A stretch of 58,107 bases of DNA. Origin: Azospirillum sp. (GTDB taxonomy: Bacteria; Pseudomonadota; Alphaproteobacteria; Azospirillales; Azospirillaceae). The notes under the pieces were generated by a model that did not search any database, had not been told where the DNA came from, and was given only the letters and a program-made list of their open reading frames with translations. The stretch covers positions 1 through 58,107 of the forward strand of contig WGNK01000052.1 of NCBI GenBank assembly GCA_016124535.1. Reading direction: 5' to 3'. Both the position numbers and the translations under genes were made by a program. Shown piece by piece: positions 36,199 through 43,852 of this stretch. Positions within the stretch are counted from its first letter, which is position 1; every line of letters starts with the position of its first letter.

Positions 36199-36228
36199 TT
36201 GACAACCAATCAACATCGAGTGGATACT
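36199..36228 (+). promoter_or_regulatory. Predicted promoter of the 36251 operon
   Basis: TTGACA (36199-36204), an 18-bp spacer and GATACT (36223-36228), in a local AT-rich patch 23 bp upstream of the start codon. A second TTGACA lies 10 bp upstream. Close to the sigma70 consensus. Confidence 0.55.
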
Positions 36229-36250
36229 ATATCGTTAGGGAGCTAGCTTC

Positions 36251-36997
36251 GTGGCCGATGACCTCGTGATCACCTGGGCTGTCTATCGGTCCCTTGATGA
36301 TGTCACCGGCGCGCCCAGTAGTGCCAATGCCGTTCGGATGGCTGCGTCCGAGCGTGTCGAACGGTGGCGTCAAGCCGATCCCACCGATGACGACCTGTTG
36401 TCGATGATTCGGGAAGTCTACCGCTGCAACCTGTCTCGGCGGCAGGTGGGCGAACCCCGTATCGTGGTGAGCGGCCAAAGCGTCGTCAAATTCTACAAGG
36501 CGCTCGACGCCGATGTGATCGGCAAATTGGTCGCCACTTGCGCCAGCAGCTTAAAGGGATCACGCGACAGGGCGGCCATATTGCTCGCCTGGGATGTGAT
36601 CTGGTCGGCCAAGCGTCGCGACCTGAAGACGATCTGCGTCCTCCCGGCCGAAAAGGTGGACCAGCTATCGCTCTCCGAGGCGACCCGTACCGCCGTAGCA
36701 GCTTGGCTGGATGCCGCTGCCGTCCGTGTCGGTCCGGTACTGCGTGAGATCACGGCTGACGGATGCGTACTCGACGAGGCGCTGTCTGCAGACAGCCTCC
36801 GAGAGATCGAGGCTAATCGAGCCGTACTGGCTAGGTTGGCGCGATGGAATCCGATGCTGTGGGTGGACTGGGACGATGTCGAACCGGATGTGAACCGCGA
36901 AAAGTTCCCCGACGCGGCGGGCCAGAAGCTGGCGGCCATTGTCCGTCACCTGATGACGTCCACAGTGCCGCCGCCTTTTCCGATTAGGCTCCTGTGA
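36251..36997 (+). CDS. Uncharacterised protein, first gene of exonuclease operon
   Basis: 248 residues, GTG start with AGGGAG eight bases before it. I do not recognise the family. The sequence is mixed helix, soluble, without signal or membrane segment; it has a Ser/Arg-rich centre (KLVATCASSLKGSRDRAAILLAWDVIW) and a Trp-rich C-terminal part (RLARWNPMLWVDWDDVEPD). Its stop overlaps the next start (GTGA), so it is coupled to the DEDDh exonuclease-BRCT protein and probably acts with it. It has its own good promoter. Confidence 0.7.
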   Translation: MADDLVITWAVYRSLDDVTGAPSSANAVRMAASERVERWRQADPTDDDLLSMIREVYRCNLSRRQVGEPRIVVSGQSVVKFYKALDADVIGKLVATCASSLKGSRDRAAILLAWDVIWSAKRRDLKTICVLPAEKVDQLSLSEATRTAVAAWLDAAAVRVGPVLREITADGCVLDEALSADSLREIEANRAVLARLARWNPMLWVDWDDVEPDVNREKFPDAAGQKLAAIVRHLMTSTVPPPFPIRLL

Positions 36998-38148
36998 CCA
37001 TGACGCCGACAGGCCAGGTTCATTCAGAGGACGAATATCCTCAGCTGATTGCTGAGGGGTACGTCCGTAACCCCGACGGCACCTATTCGCGGCCCTCTGC
37101 CTACCAATTCGATGATGGAACCGAGGTCACGGCAACCGATACTCTCATCCCCATCGCCCCCCTCCGGACAGCACCCAGTCAGGTGTCGATCCCGAGCCTA
37201 GCCGCAATCGGGGGGTGCGGTACCATCGCCATCGACTTCGAGACCGCCAATGCGGCCCGCTCCAGCCCGTGCTCCATCGGCTTGGCGTGGATCGGTAACG
37301 AGGGCGTCAGCCACATCTCTCATCGCCTAATCCGCCCCAAAAACAACGTCTTCGACGGCTTCAACATCGCCATTCACGGCATCCGTCCCGAGGATGTGGA
37401 GGACGAACCGGAGTTCCCCGAGGTATGGGAGGAGATCGCCCCCCATCTCGCCGGCAGGATCATCCTGGCCCATAATGCGTCGTTCGATATGAGCGTTCTG
37501 CGGGCCACGCTCGACCTCTACGGGCTGCCGTGGCCCGAAATGTCCTACCTGTGTACGGTCAAGATCGCTCGAGCGCGGTGGCCTGATCTCAGCGACCACA
37601 AGCTACCGACGGTGGCTGCGCACTTGGGGCTGGAGGTCGCCCATCATGTCGCCAGCAGCGACGCCGATGCCTGCGCCCGGATCGCCCTGCGGGCCGCTGC
37701 CGAAATCGGCTGCGGGCTGGACGGCCTCCCTGAGGCTTTGGGCGTGACGGTCGGCCTGCTGCGGCCCGGCTGGTACCAGCCATGCTCGTCGCCATTGCGC
37801 AAAATGTCGTCCGCCAAGCTAAATAGCATGCTGGCCGTCCCCGCGGTGGACGGTCCCCTGGCTGGAACCTACATTGCCTTTACGGGGACGCTCCAGGCGA
37901 TGACCCGCCACGAGGCGGCCGCCCTAGTCCATGCCGTCGGCGGAACGTGGCATGCCACGGTTCGCAAGGACACCGACTATCTCGTCGTCGGCACAGCTCC
38001 CGGTGGCGACAAGCTGGCTAAGGCAGCGACGCAAATGGATAGGCACGGTCGCCTCAAGCTTATCGACGAGTCCGAGTTTCTGACGATGCTGGAAGAAGTT
38101 AGGCGCTTACCCTCTGCTCCTCCCACACCGCCGGCCACAGGTCGATGA
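36994..38148 (+). CDS. DEDDh 3'-5' exonuclease fused to a BRCT domain
   Basis: 384 residues from the GTG overlapping the previous stop (ATG at 37000 is an alternative). After a 60-residue lead with short peptide-like motifs, an exonuclease domain (about 70-235) carries DFETANAARSSPCSIGLAW (first D and E), HNASFDMSVL (third acidic residue) and HHVASSDADACA (His-Asp). It resembles DNA polymerase III epsilon-like nucleases. A BRCT domain closes the protein (GTYIAFTGTLQAMTRHEAA, DTDYLVVG, about 285-372). The last 15 or so codons lie in the antisense of a broken recombinase-associated ORF, so the natural C-terminus was probably replaced. DNA repair or defence role possible. Confidence 0.85.
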   Translation: MTMTPTGQVHSEDEYPQLIAEGYVRNPDGTYSRPSAYQFDDGTEVTATDTLIPIAPLRTAPSQVSIPSLAAIGGCGTIAIDFETANAARSSPCSIGLAWIGNEGVSHISHRLIRPKNNVFDGFNIAIHGIRPEDVEDEPEFPEVWEEIAPHLAGRIILAHNASFDMSVLRATLDLYGLPWPEMSYLCTVKIARARWPDLSDHKLPTVAAHLGLEVAHHVASSDADACARIALRAAAEIGCGLDGLPEALGVTVGLLRPGWYQPCSSPLRKMSSAKLNSMLAVPAVDGPLAGTYIAFTGTLQAMTRHEAAALVHAVGGTWHATVRKDTDYLVVGTAPGGDKLAKAATQMDRHGRLKLIDESEFLTMLEEVRRLPSAPPTPPATGR

Positions 38149-38228
38149 ACCGGACAAGCCCGATCCCCGCGGGCAGACCCCCTTCTAGGATCATCTTGAT
38201 GGTATCAGCCGCCAGCGGCGCGGCCGGA
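38108..38228 (-). pseudogene. Fragment of recombinase-associated ORF, copy 1
   Basis: The minus strand reads LAADTIKMILEGGLPAGIG and then RFIDLWPAVWEEQR, clearly the C-terminal third of the proteins at 39095 and 44358 (ILDGRLPKGIGLAQFMEPWPAVW). Only this piece remains and the frame is no longer preceded by a start. It overlaps the end of the exonuclease gene and is the first of three markers of inserted elements. Confidence 0.7.
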
Positions 38229-38242
38229 GCAAGATTGCGGTC

Positions 38243-38460
38243 ATGATCGAAATCACGCGATCAATTGCCCTCGACGAACACGAGATCGAAGAGAGCTTCA
38301 TTCGCTCATCCGGTCCTGGTGGCCAGAATGTCAACAAATTATCGACGGCAGTCCAGATTCGGTTTGGTGTGCGGGGCTCGCCCAATATCCCGGCCGTGGT
38401 CCGGGAACGGCTGGAGCGGCTGGCCGGCAGCCGGCTGACCCGGGATGGCATCCTGGTGAT
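38243..38460 (+). pseudogene. Truncated peptide release factor ArfB-like gene
   Basis: The open frame begins with an ArfB/YaeJ-like domain: the GGQ loop is intact in FIRSSGPGGQNVNKLSTAVQ, followed by RFGVRGSPNIPAVV and RLERLAGSRLT. After about 72 residues (to GILVI) similarity stops, and the frame enters sequence that encodes the end of the minus-strand ORF, terminating at 38515. The C-terminal basic tail needed to enter the ribosomal mRNA channel is absent, so it should be non-functional. The rest of the gene is not in the window. Confidence 0.75.
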
Positions 38461-38927
38461 TATCTTTTTCGATGAGGTCTCTGTATTTTGCCAACAACCT
38501 TGCTACTGGTTCTAATGGGGCGTTCGGCCCGAGGAAACTGCGCCATGAACTCTAGTGCCAAGGCCCGAATAATCTTACGCTTCGTTTCGTCGAGCTTTCT
38601 CCATTTCATCTTATTTGCCACCCTCGACAGTATCTTTCCGTCGATATCCTTAGGCATACACCCATCAAATCGAATTCTCTGAACAACAACATAAGTTAAT
38701 GTATCTGATATGCGCCTCACCACTGTAGCAACGACGGGGCGTAATACTGTGGCCATATCAACTAAAACAGGCTCAGATTCGCTGTATTGACGCACGATCT
38801 CGGCGGATTCTTCCTTACCAAAACCTCTAATGGCCCCTTTATACGGGTCACGCCGCTTCTCGGCGAGCCCACCATATGGATTCCATGTGCGGATGATCGT
38901 ACTCCCCCCCAAATAAGTCTTAGCCAT
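38460..38927 (-). CDS. Uncharacterised protein
   Basis: 155 residues from the ATG at 38927, which has a Shine-Dalgarno GGAG at good spacing; 13 codons more would be possible. Not recognised. The N-terminal part is basic and aromatic (GGSTIIRTWNPYGGLAEKRRDP), the middle has hydrophobic strands (PVVATVVRRISDTLTYVVVQRI), and the C-terminus is very basic. The codon use is visibly AT-richer than the chromosomal genes, so the gene was probably acquired. Its 3' end forms the junction with the truncated release factor. Confidence 0.55.
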   Translation of the reverse strand: MAKTYLGGSTIIRTWNPYGGLAEKRRDPYKGAIRGFGKEESAEIVRQYSESEPVLVDMATVLRPVVATVVRRISDTLTYVVVQRIRFDGCMPKDIDGKILSRVANKMKWRKLDETKRKIIRALALEFMAQFPRAERPIRTSSKVVGKIQRPHRKR

Positions 38928-39094
38928 CTCGCACTCCAATAGCTGAGGTACAAGGGATTCTCTCATCTCCAGCGGGGGCGGGTGTTCTCACCTTGTAGCA
39001 GCAGCATTTCCTTTGTAGGGGCGGCGGGGTACACGTTGGCTAGCTGCAGATGACGCGGCGATCAGGAACGGCCGAAGTGACCGGGTAACCAAGT

Positions 39095-39540
39095 CTATCC
39101 ACCGCGCCAAAATCTTGAAAGAAGTTCTCTCTGCTCCGCCCACACTGCCGGCCACGGTTCCATGAACTGGGCAAGGCCAATGCCCTTCGGCAGCCGCCCA
39201 TCGAGAATCGTCTCGACGATGTCAGGCGCCAGCAGAGTGAGCTGGAGCAACTTCGCCAGGTACCGGTCGGAGATTTTCTCCGCCTCCGCCAGCTCCCGGA
39301 TGCTACCGTATTTCCCGCTCTCGAGCATCCGCTTCCACCGATGCGCCCGGGCGACCGCCTTGATCAGGGCGTTGTCGGGCCGGGCCGGAGTGGGCGGCTG
39401 GAATTCGGCGGCACCCTCCGGTCGGATGATTTGCTTGCGGCCGCCCCGACGGCGAAGAGTCATCGGCACGAATACCTCTAGTCTTGCCGTCCGGACTGAG
39501 CTTAGTATCCTTGGGCGCGAGTCTCCGTTGCTGCAGCAGG
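39095..39540 (-). pseudogene. Recombinase-associated ORF, copy 2 (frameshifted)
   Basis: From residue VFVPMTLRRRGG to the end it matches the protein at 44358 closely (RAHRWKRMLESGKYGSIRELAEAEKISDRYLAKLLQ). Upstream, the expected leader (KLSPDGKT) is present but in another frame, so a one-base change near 39475 separates the two halves. No recombinase gene lies upstream of it. It is a decayed copy of the element end. Its own GC-rich composition contrasts with the AT-rich genes on either side. Confidence 0.7.
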
Positions 39541-39835
39541 TATAATGTCCACTGTTCCAGACTCGTCGGTTTGGATCTTTGTCCACAGTGATTAGTCGCT
39601 AATACGCACAGCGACAGGCTTATCGCGTTGTCCCAGGTTGATCATGATGTAGAGGCGTCGGTAGGAAAACCCCGTTGCAGACGGCGGGGCCCGACTTCAG
39701 CCGCTCTATATCTGGTGGCCACCTGGGACGACGCGATAAGCCACCACAGCGATGCAGTATTTTATCGAAAGTCCCGCTCTCATACTCCGCTCGCGATGAG
39801 GTAGGATATTTCACGGTGAAACGTGAGGTGCGACC

Positions 39836-40117
39836 ATGATAGCTAAAAAAATTGGCAGAACTCCCGTTTTTGAAGCGGCGCTTGAAAGTCTAGAATTGTC
39901 AAGTACTCGCTTTAGCACACGGCGGGTGGAAATTACGCCCGGGGTATTCAAGCGCATCTCGGTCGAGAGGGCATATTGGGAGGCTCTAGAAAGGAGTGCT
40001 AAAGCCTCCCAGACCACGGTGGGTTCGCTGTGTGGCACAGCGGTTAAGCAATATAGCACTATCGGCGTGAACGACGCCGTGCGAGCTTATGTCCTGGCTA
40101 CCTTGAAGTTCTCATAG
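39836..40117 (+). CDS. Ribbon-helix-helix (RHH_4-type) protein
   Basis: 93 residues. From about residue 35 onward (FKRISVERAYWEALERSA, then VGSLCGTAVKQ, and GVNDAVRAYVLATL) it follows the RHH_4 pattern: a beta strand with R-[VL]-E-x-x-[YF]-W, two helices and a final strand. Probably a dimeric DNA-binding regulator. It converges with another RHH_4 gene 34 bp away. AT-richer than the chromosome. Confidence 0.65.
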   Translation: MIAKKIGRTPVFEAALESLELSSTRFSTRRVEITPGVFKRISVERAYWEALERSAKASQTTVGSLCGTAVKQYSTIGVNDAVRAYVLATLKFS

Positions 40118-40151
40118 GATTACGTTATTTCTGACCAATGCTCCTGCCAAA

Positions 40152-40586
40152 TTAAATCGCGCTGTGCGGCCAAACGTTAGGCTTCTCCGACTGGAGGTGT
40201 ACGTAATAATTTACTATAAAAGCTCGAACGGCCGCCGTAACTGTGGAATCAGGGTGCCTGGCTTTTGCTGCAGCGGTGCATATTTCATGTATGGTACAGC
40301 ATTCGCGATCTGCGATTTGAATCAGTGCTTGCCACATTGTTGGCTCCAGGCGCAGCGAGGTGCGCCTTCCACAGATAGTAATGTTTCTATTGTGCAATTT
40401 TCCGGATATTTGATTGGATTGTTGAAATATATTAATCAGGACCGGAGACAGACTGGGCACATTGTTTTTTGTGGAAATATTTTCAGATCCATCGCCGTTC
40501 AAAATTTTTGTTCTTTTCGCTGCATGTTTTTTCGATGAATTGAAATTACCGCTCTGCACGGTTGGTCTCCATTTAAGTCTGTTCAC
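40152..40586 (-). CDS. Ribbon-helix-helix (RHH_4-type) protein with long N-terminus
   Basis: 144 residues. The C-terminal 65 residues (RRTSLRLEPTMWQALIQIA, CTIHEICTAAAKA, TVTAAVRAFIVNYYV) are a clear RHH_4 domain. The first 75 residues are polar, Asn/Lys-rich and unrelated, and could include false start codons. It faces the 39836 gene tail to tail and lies downstream of the SznF-like operon terminator hairpin. Low GC. Two RHH_4 proteins side by side could form a heterodimer, but this is inference. Confidence 0.6.
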   Translation of the reverse strand: MNRLKWRPTVQSGNFNSSKKHAAKRTKILNGDGSENISTKNNVPSLSPVLINIFQQSNQISGKLHNRNITICGRRTSLRLEPTMWQALIQIADRECCTIHEICTAAAKARHPDSTVTAAVRAFIVNYYVHLQSEKPNVWPHSAI

Positions 40587-40613
40587 GTAATAGATATAAT
40601 TATCTGGATTCTC

Positions 40614-40652
40614 GCAGGTTCTCGGCTGAATTCAATGTTGCCGAGAACCTGC
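40614..40652 (-). terminator. Strong hairpin after the SznF-like operon
   Basis: A perfect 13-bp inverted repeat (GCAGGTTCTCGGC at 40614-40626, GCCGAGAACCTGC at 40640-40652) with a 13-nt loop, 27 bp beyond the permease stop in transcription direction. No long U run follows, but the next bases are AT-rich. It most likely ends or stabilises the three-gene transcript. Confidence 0.55.
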
Positions 40653-40678
40653 TGTCAAAGTTCTTGCCGTGGCGGCGT

Positions 40679-41989
40679 TTAGGCGTGCCTGGAGGCCCCC
40701 GTCGGCCATCGCAGGCCAAAGGTAGCCCTGGCTAGGTAGGGAGCCACGAACAGGATTGCGGCGTATACGATGCCCCAGCCATAAGCTCTGGCAAAGACCA
40801 AGTAGATAACCACTGCAATACCGCCAAAGATCCTCGTAGAAATAATCCGACCGAGAGCGATGTAGACGGCCGCGCTTGCGAGGTAGAGCAGGAAAAAATT
40901 TTGACCAGCAGTCTTGAGGAGCAGCTCGAGCGATATGGCCTCTGCTGATTGTGCAACCAATACCGCCGCGAATATTCCGGCCAACCAGAGTACGGCTGAG
41001 CGCGGCGTGCCGTCTCGCTCGGAAATGACGCCAAGACGCATCATCGAAGGCGCCCAGCCGCGACGGCCAATATCGAAAAGCAGACGGGAGGAGGCCCAGC
41101 AGGCGCCATTGAGGTTGACCACGATGATCCCAGTGACAATCACCACGACCAGTTCGCCAGGCACATGTCGACCGGTGAGGCCCTCTGTCACTGCCAAGAA
41201 AGGCGCTCCGGCAAGTCGGGGATTGTCCAAGGACACCAGGGCCTGCACCGCGGCCGAGATGCCGAGATACAGCGCCGTTACAACCAGGAAACTGAGCCCA
41301 ACCGCGATAGGGAAGTCACGGCGAGGATTTCTGAATTCCTCTGCCGTGAAAGCCAATGTTTCCCATCCCGTGAAAGCGAAAAACGCCAGTGCAGCACCGC
41401 TCCAAACTCCTGACAAAGTCGGGGAACCAGTACTTAGATCGACCATCCCCCAATGCGGCATGGCACCGAATGCCACGGCCGCGAGGCAGCCGACCAGAAT
41501 TACGACGACGATGTTCTGAAGGGCACCGGCGAATTTTGCTCCAGCCCAGGTGGCCAGCAGCCCGGTGGCGAGCAGGAAGGCCGCCACGGCGGCGGTCGTC
41601 GCCGACGTGGCGGAGGACCCGTTGCCGACGCCGAGCCCTTGTACGATGTACGTTGCACCCGTCAATGCGATCGCAGGGATACCGAGAGCGAAGGTTCCAA
41701 GAAGGACGTAAGAGGTCCCGATCGCCGCCCAGGGAAACGCCTCCGCGACGAAGCCGGCGACACCCCCGGCAGAAGGGAACCGGCGTCCGAGGTTGGCGAA
41801 CACCACAAGCAGGGGAGCGACCACGACCGCGTCAAGGCACCATGACCACAGCGCCCATCCCCCAGCCTGTTGGTAGACCAGTCCTGGAAGCGCTAACATT
41901 CCAGCGCCGACGACAATCCCAATGGCAAGCGTTACCGCGCCAAAGAGGCTGATTGTGGGGCGCAGGCACTGTTTCTCAGGGACATTCAT
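40679..41989 (-). CDS. APC-superfamily amino-acid permease, YjeH-like
   Basis: 436 residues with about 12 membrane helices. The first helix has the APC glycine motif GIVVGAGMLALPG, and the segment FANLGRRFPSAGGVAGFVAEAF strongly recalls the YjeH branch, whose known member exports methionine and branched-chain amino acids. It could therefore export the product of this locus or import its amino-acid substrate; direction cannot be told from sequence. Third gene of the SznF-like operon, overlapping the Rieske gene by 14 bases. Confidence 0.85.
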   Translation of the reverse strand: MNVPEKQCLRPTISLFGAVTLAIGIVVGAGMLALPGLVYQQAGGWALWSWCLDAVVVAPLLVVFANLGRRFPSAGGVAGFVAEAFPWAAIGTSYVLLGTFALGIPAIALTGATYIVQGLGVGNGSSATSATTAAVAAFLLATGLLATWAGAKFAGALQNIVVVILVGCLAAVAFGAMPHWGMVDLSTGSPTLSGVWSGAALAFFAFTGWETLAFTAEEFRNPRRDFPIAVGLSFLVVTALYLGISAAVQALVSLDNPRLAGAPFLAVTEGLTGRHVPGELVVVIVTGIIVVNLNGACWASSRLLFDIGRRGWAPSMMRLGVISERDGTPRSAVLWLAGIFAAVLVAQSAEAISLELLLKTAGQNFFLLYLASAAVYIALGRIISTRIFGGIAVVIYLVFARAYGWGIVYAAILFVAPYLARATFGLRWPTGASRHA

Positions 41990-42311
41990 TGGCGATAATC
42001 CTCTTTTGGTGATAGGCGATCATGGTTGCATCGCCGGGAACGTCGAGCACAGCGGTGATTTGGTTTCCGACACGGACTGTCGGCACACTGCGCCTTTCCA
42101 GCGCTCGGCGTGGAAATGTCGTGTCGTGCCAAGGGCAGGTGATAGCGCCTGACCGAGAATTCCCAACACCAAGATGAAGCGGGCCGCCACGGTGTGGGCA
42201 TTTGCTATTGCACAATAACGGCGTGTACTTTTGGTGATCGATCAAAAAGTACATATGATCGCCAATTACAACGCAGTTATATTTTGTGCGGTCAAATTTG
42301 ACGATGATCAT
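41976..42311 (-). CDS. Rieske-type [2Fe-2S] ferredoxin-like protein
   Basis: 111 residues, single domain. The two Rieske ligand pairs are seen as CPHRGGPL and CPWHDTTF, 19 residues apart, so a [2Fe-2S] cluster bound by two Cys and two His is expected. Short cytosolic Rieske proteins act as electron donors to oxygenases. Its stop overlaps the permease start, and its ATG overlaps the stop of the oxygenase gene (ATGA), so it most likely delivers electrons to the diiron centre of that enzyme. AT-rich gene. Confidence 0.85.
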   Translation of the reverse strand: MIIVKFDRTKYNCVVIGDHMYFLIDHQKYTPLLCNSKCPHRGGPLHLGVGNSRSGAITCPWHDTTFPRRALERRSVPTVRVGNQITAVLDVPGDATMIAYHQKRIIANECP

Positions 42312-43726
42312 GCGGCGAGTCTCAAACCGGCGGCGTTCCGAACCCGATAGCGGCAGCGCTCCGAAAGAACTTTGGATCCGTGGAGACGACCGGCCGGGAT
42401 GACGATTGCGTTTCCAGCCGACAGAATCACCGAATGCAAGGGACCAACTGTGAATTCGATCTCGCCTTCGGTGACTTCGAAGAGTTCGTCATGGTTGTGG
42501 ATGTGGAGGACGGAGATTTCACCCCGGCTTTCAGCGAATTCAAGCACGTCGGGAACATCCCAGATTCCGGGAAAGGTCGCCCACATGTCGCCCGTCATCG
42601 GGGCTTTAAAAAGCCTATCGGCAAAGCGAACTTGTTCGATTAAATCAATATCGGCTAGTTGTTGAAGAAGTTTGAATTCCTCGAACCCCCGCACAATGTC
42701 CTCAAGCACCCAATCACCACACCGCTCGACCAAAGGCACGATGACTCGGTCCAATGCCATTCGTCCATGGTGTGCATCAATGTGGACATGCTCGTCGAAA
42801 TATCTTGTGTTGACATTCTCGTCAAAAATCTGGTGAAGCATCCAGGACTGTTGACGGTTTGCCTCGACGAGCGTGGCTTCTGTAAAGAGCAAAGCACCGG
42901 CGTACCGTCCGAACAATCTATGATTTCTTGAAATATAGTGAAAATAATTCACCAGAGCCAATGACGAAGGAAGATAATATTGCCAGTAAGCATGTGGTCT
43001 CGAGTCAAGATTCCTGCTTTTAAGTGTGATCTCGAATATCGACGAGTGCTTTTCGGAATGAACACCGTAGCCATATTCGTCGATCAAGATTGTAAACAGA
43101 CCCGATTGGGCCGGTCCAAAATTACCGAGAACGTTTCGAGCCATCGCCGAAGCCTCGGAGAGAAAATCCGACGACAGCTGGATCAAAAATTCGTCCGCAG
43201 CGGTGGACGGATTACGAAGACCGAGAATGGTTTGAACGACCTCGCTCTGGCTGCTGTTAACCCGGGTTAGCGCATCTTCCGCCCAGGTGCGAAACGTCTG
43301 TACGGTCCATTTGCCGCCCACATCGATCTCATCGCCCAAGAAACCGAACAATAATCCTTCTAAAGTGGGCCGTAGTCTCTCACCCAGGACCTTAAGTCCG
43401 TCATCGTAGAATGCATCGAACGCTTCACGACGTTCGCGATCCATTTTTTCGGGCAGGTACAACAGATCAGTCTCATAGATTGCTGTCAGCATTCTTTGGA
43501 GTAATAGTGCCTCATTCGTGATAAAATCGGATTTGTTAAGCTTTTTGTTCGGATTAATAGTTAGCATATCTTGAGGACGAAGTGGCCTTGAGTATGGATT
43601 GTCGTCATTTGTGAACGATGACGGCTGGGAGAACACGCGATTCGACGAGAAGGCAGCCACAAGGTGAGGGATGGCGCTTTCGTCGAGCGATTTCTGCGAA
43701 TGGAAGGCGGCGTTCCGGGATTTCAT
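42308..43726 (-). CDS. SznF-like heme-oxygenase-type diiron oxygenase with C-terminal cupin
   Basis: 472 residues in three parts: an N-terminal helical region (1-130), a heme-oxygenase-like diiron oxidase domain (130-370) and a cupin (385-472). The diiron ligand candidates are Glu191, Glu217 (in DEYGYG), His227, Glu283, His313, Asp317 and His320 (EHVHIDAHH). From memory, SznF of streptozotocin biosynthesis (471 aa) uses E189, E215, H225, E281, H311, D315 and H318: the same set shifted by two. The cupin has His408, His410 and His449, matching the three-His iron site of SznF shifted by one. SznF hydroxylates a guanidine nitrogen of N-methylarginine and rearranges it to an N-nitrosourea. Substrate here unknown; no methyltransferase partner. 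Low GC, so probably acquired. Confidence 0.82.
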   Translation of the reverse strand: MKSRNAAFHSQKSLDESAIPHLVAAFSSNRVFSQPSSFTNDDNPYSRPLRPQDMLTINPNKKLNKSDFITNEALLLQRMLTAIYETDLLYLPEKMDRERREAFDAFYDDGLKVLGERLRPTLEGLLFGFLGDEIDVGGKWTVQTFRTWAEDALTRVNSSQSEVVQTILGLRNPSTAADEFLIQLSSDFLSEASAMARNVLGNFGPAQSGLFTILIDEYGYGVHSEKHSSIFEITLKSRNLDSRPHAYWQYYLPSSLALVNYFHYISRNHRLFGRYAGALLFTEATLVEANRQQSWMLHQIFDENVNTRYFDEHVHIDAHHGRMALDRVIVPLVERCGDWVLEDIVRGFEEFKLLQQLADIDLIEQVRFADRLFKAPMTGDMWATFPGIWDVPDVLEFAESRGEISVLHIHNHDELFEVTEGEIEFTVGPLHSVILSAGNAIVIPAGRLHGSKVLSERCRYRVRNAAGLRLAA

Positions 43727-43808
43727 TGTATCCCCTCGTCATGGTGTTAGGCCGGGGGAACGATAGAAACCGCGTTGTCCGAATTGACCAGGCAAGACGT
43801 CCGGTGGT

Positions 43809-43825
43809 ACCGACAGATTGTCGGT
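43809..43825. promoter_or_regulatory. Candidate Lrp/AsnC operator
   Basis: A 17-bp palindrome, ACCGACA-GAT-TGTCGGT, in the 126-bp gap between the divergent oxygenase and regulator genes, 27 bp before the regulator ATG. Its size and position suit an Lrp-type autoregulatory site that could also control the oxygenase operon. Confidence 0.45.
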
Positions 43826-43852
43826 TCAGGGCTTCCGGGAGGGAGATCGGCT

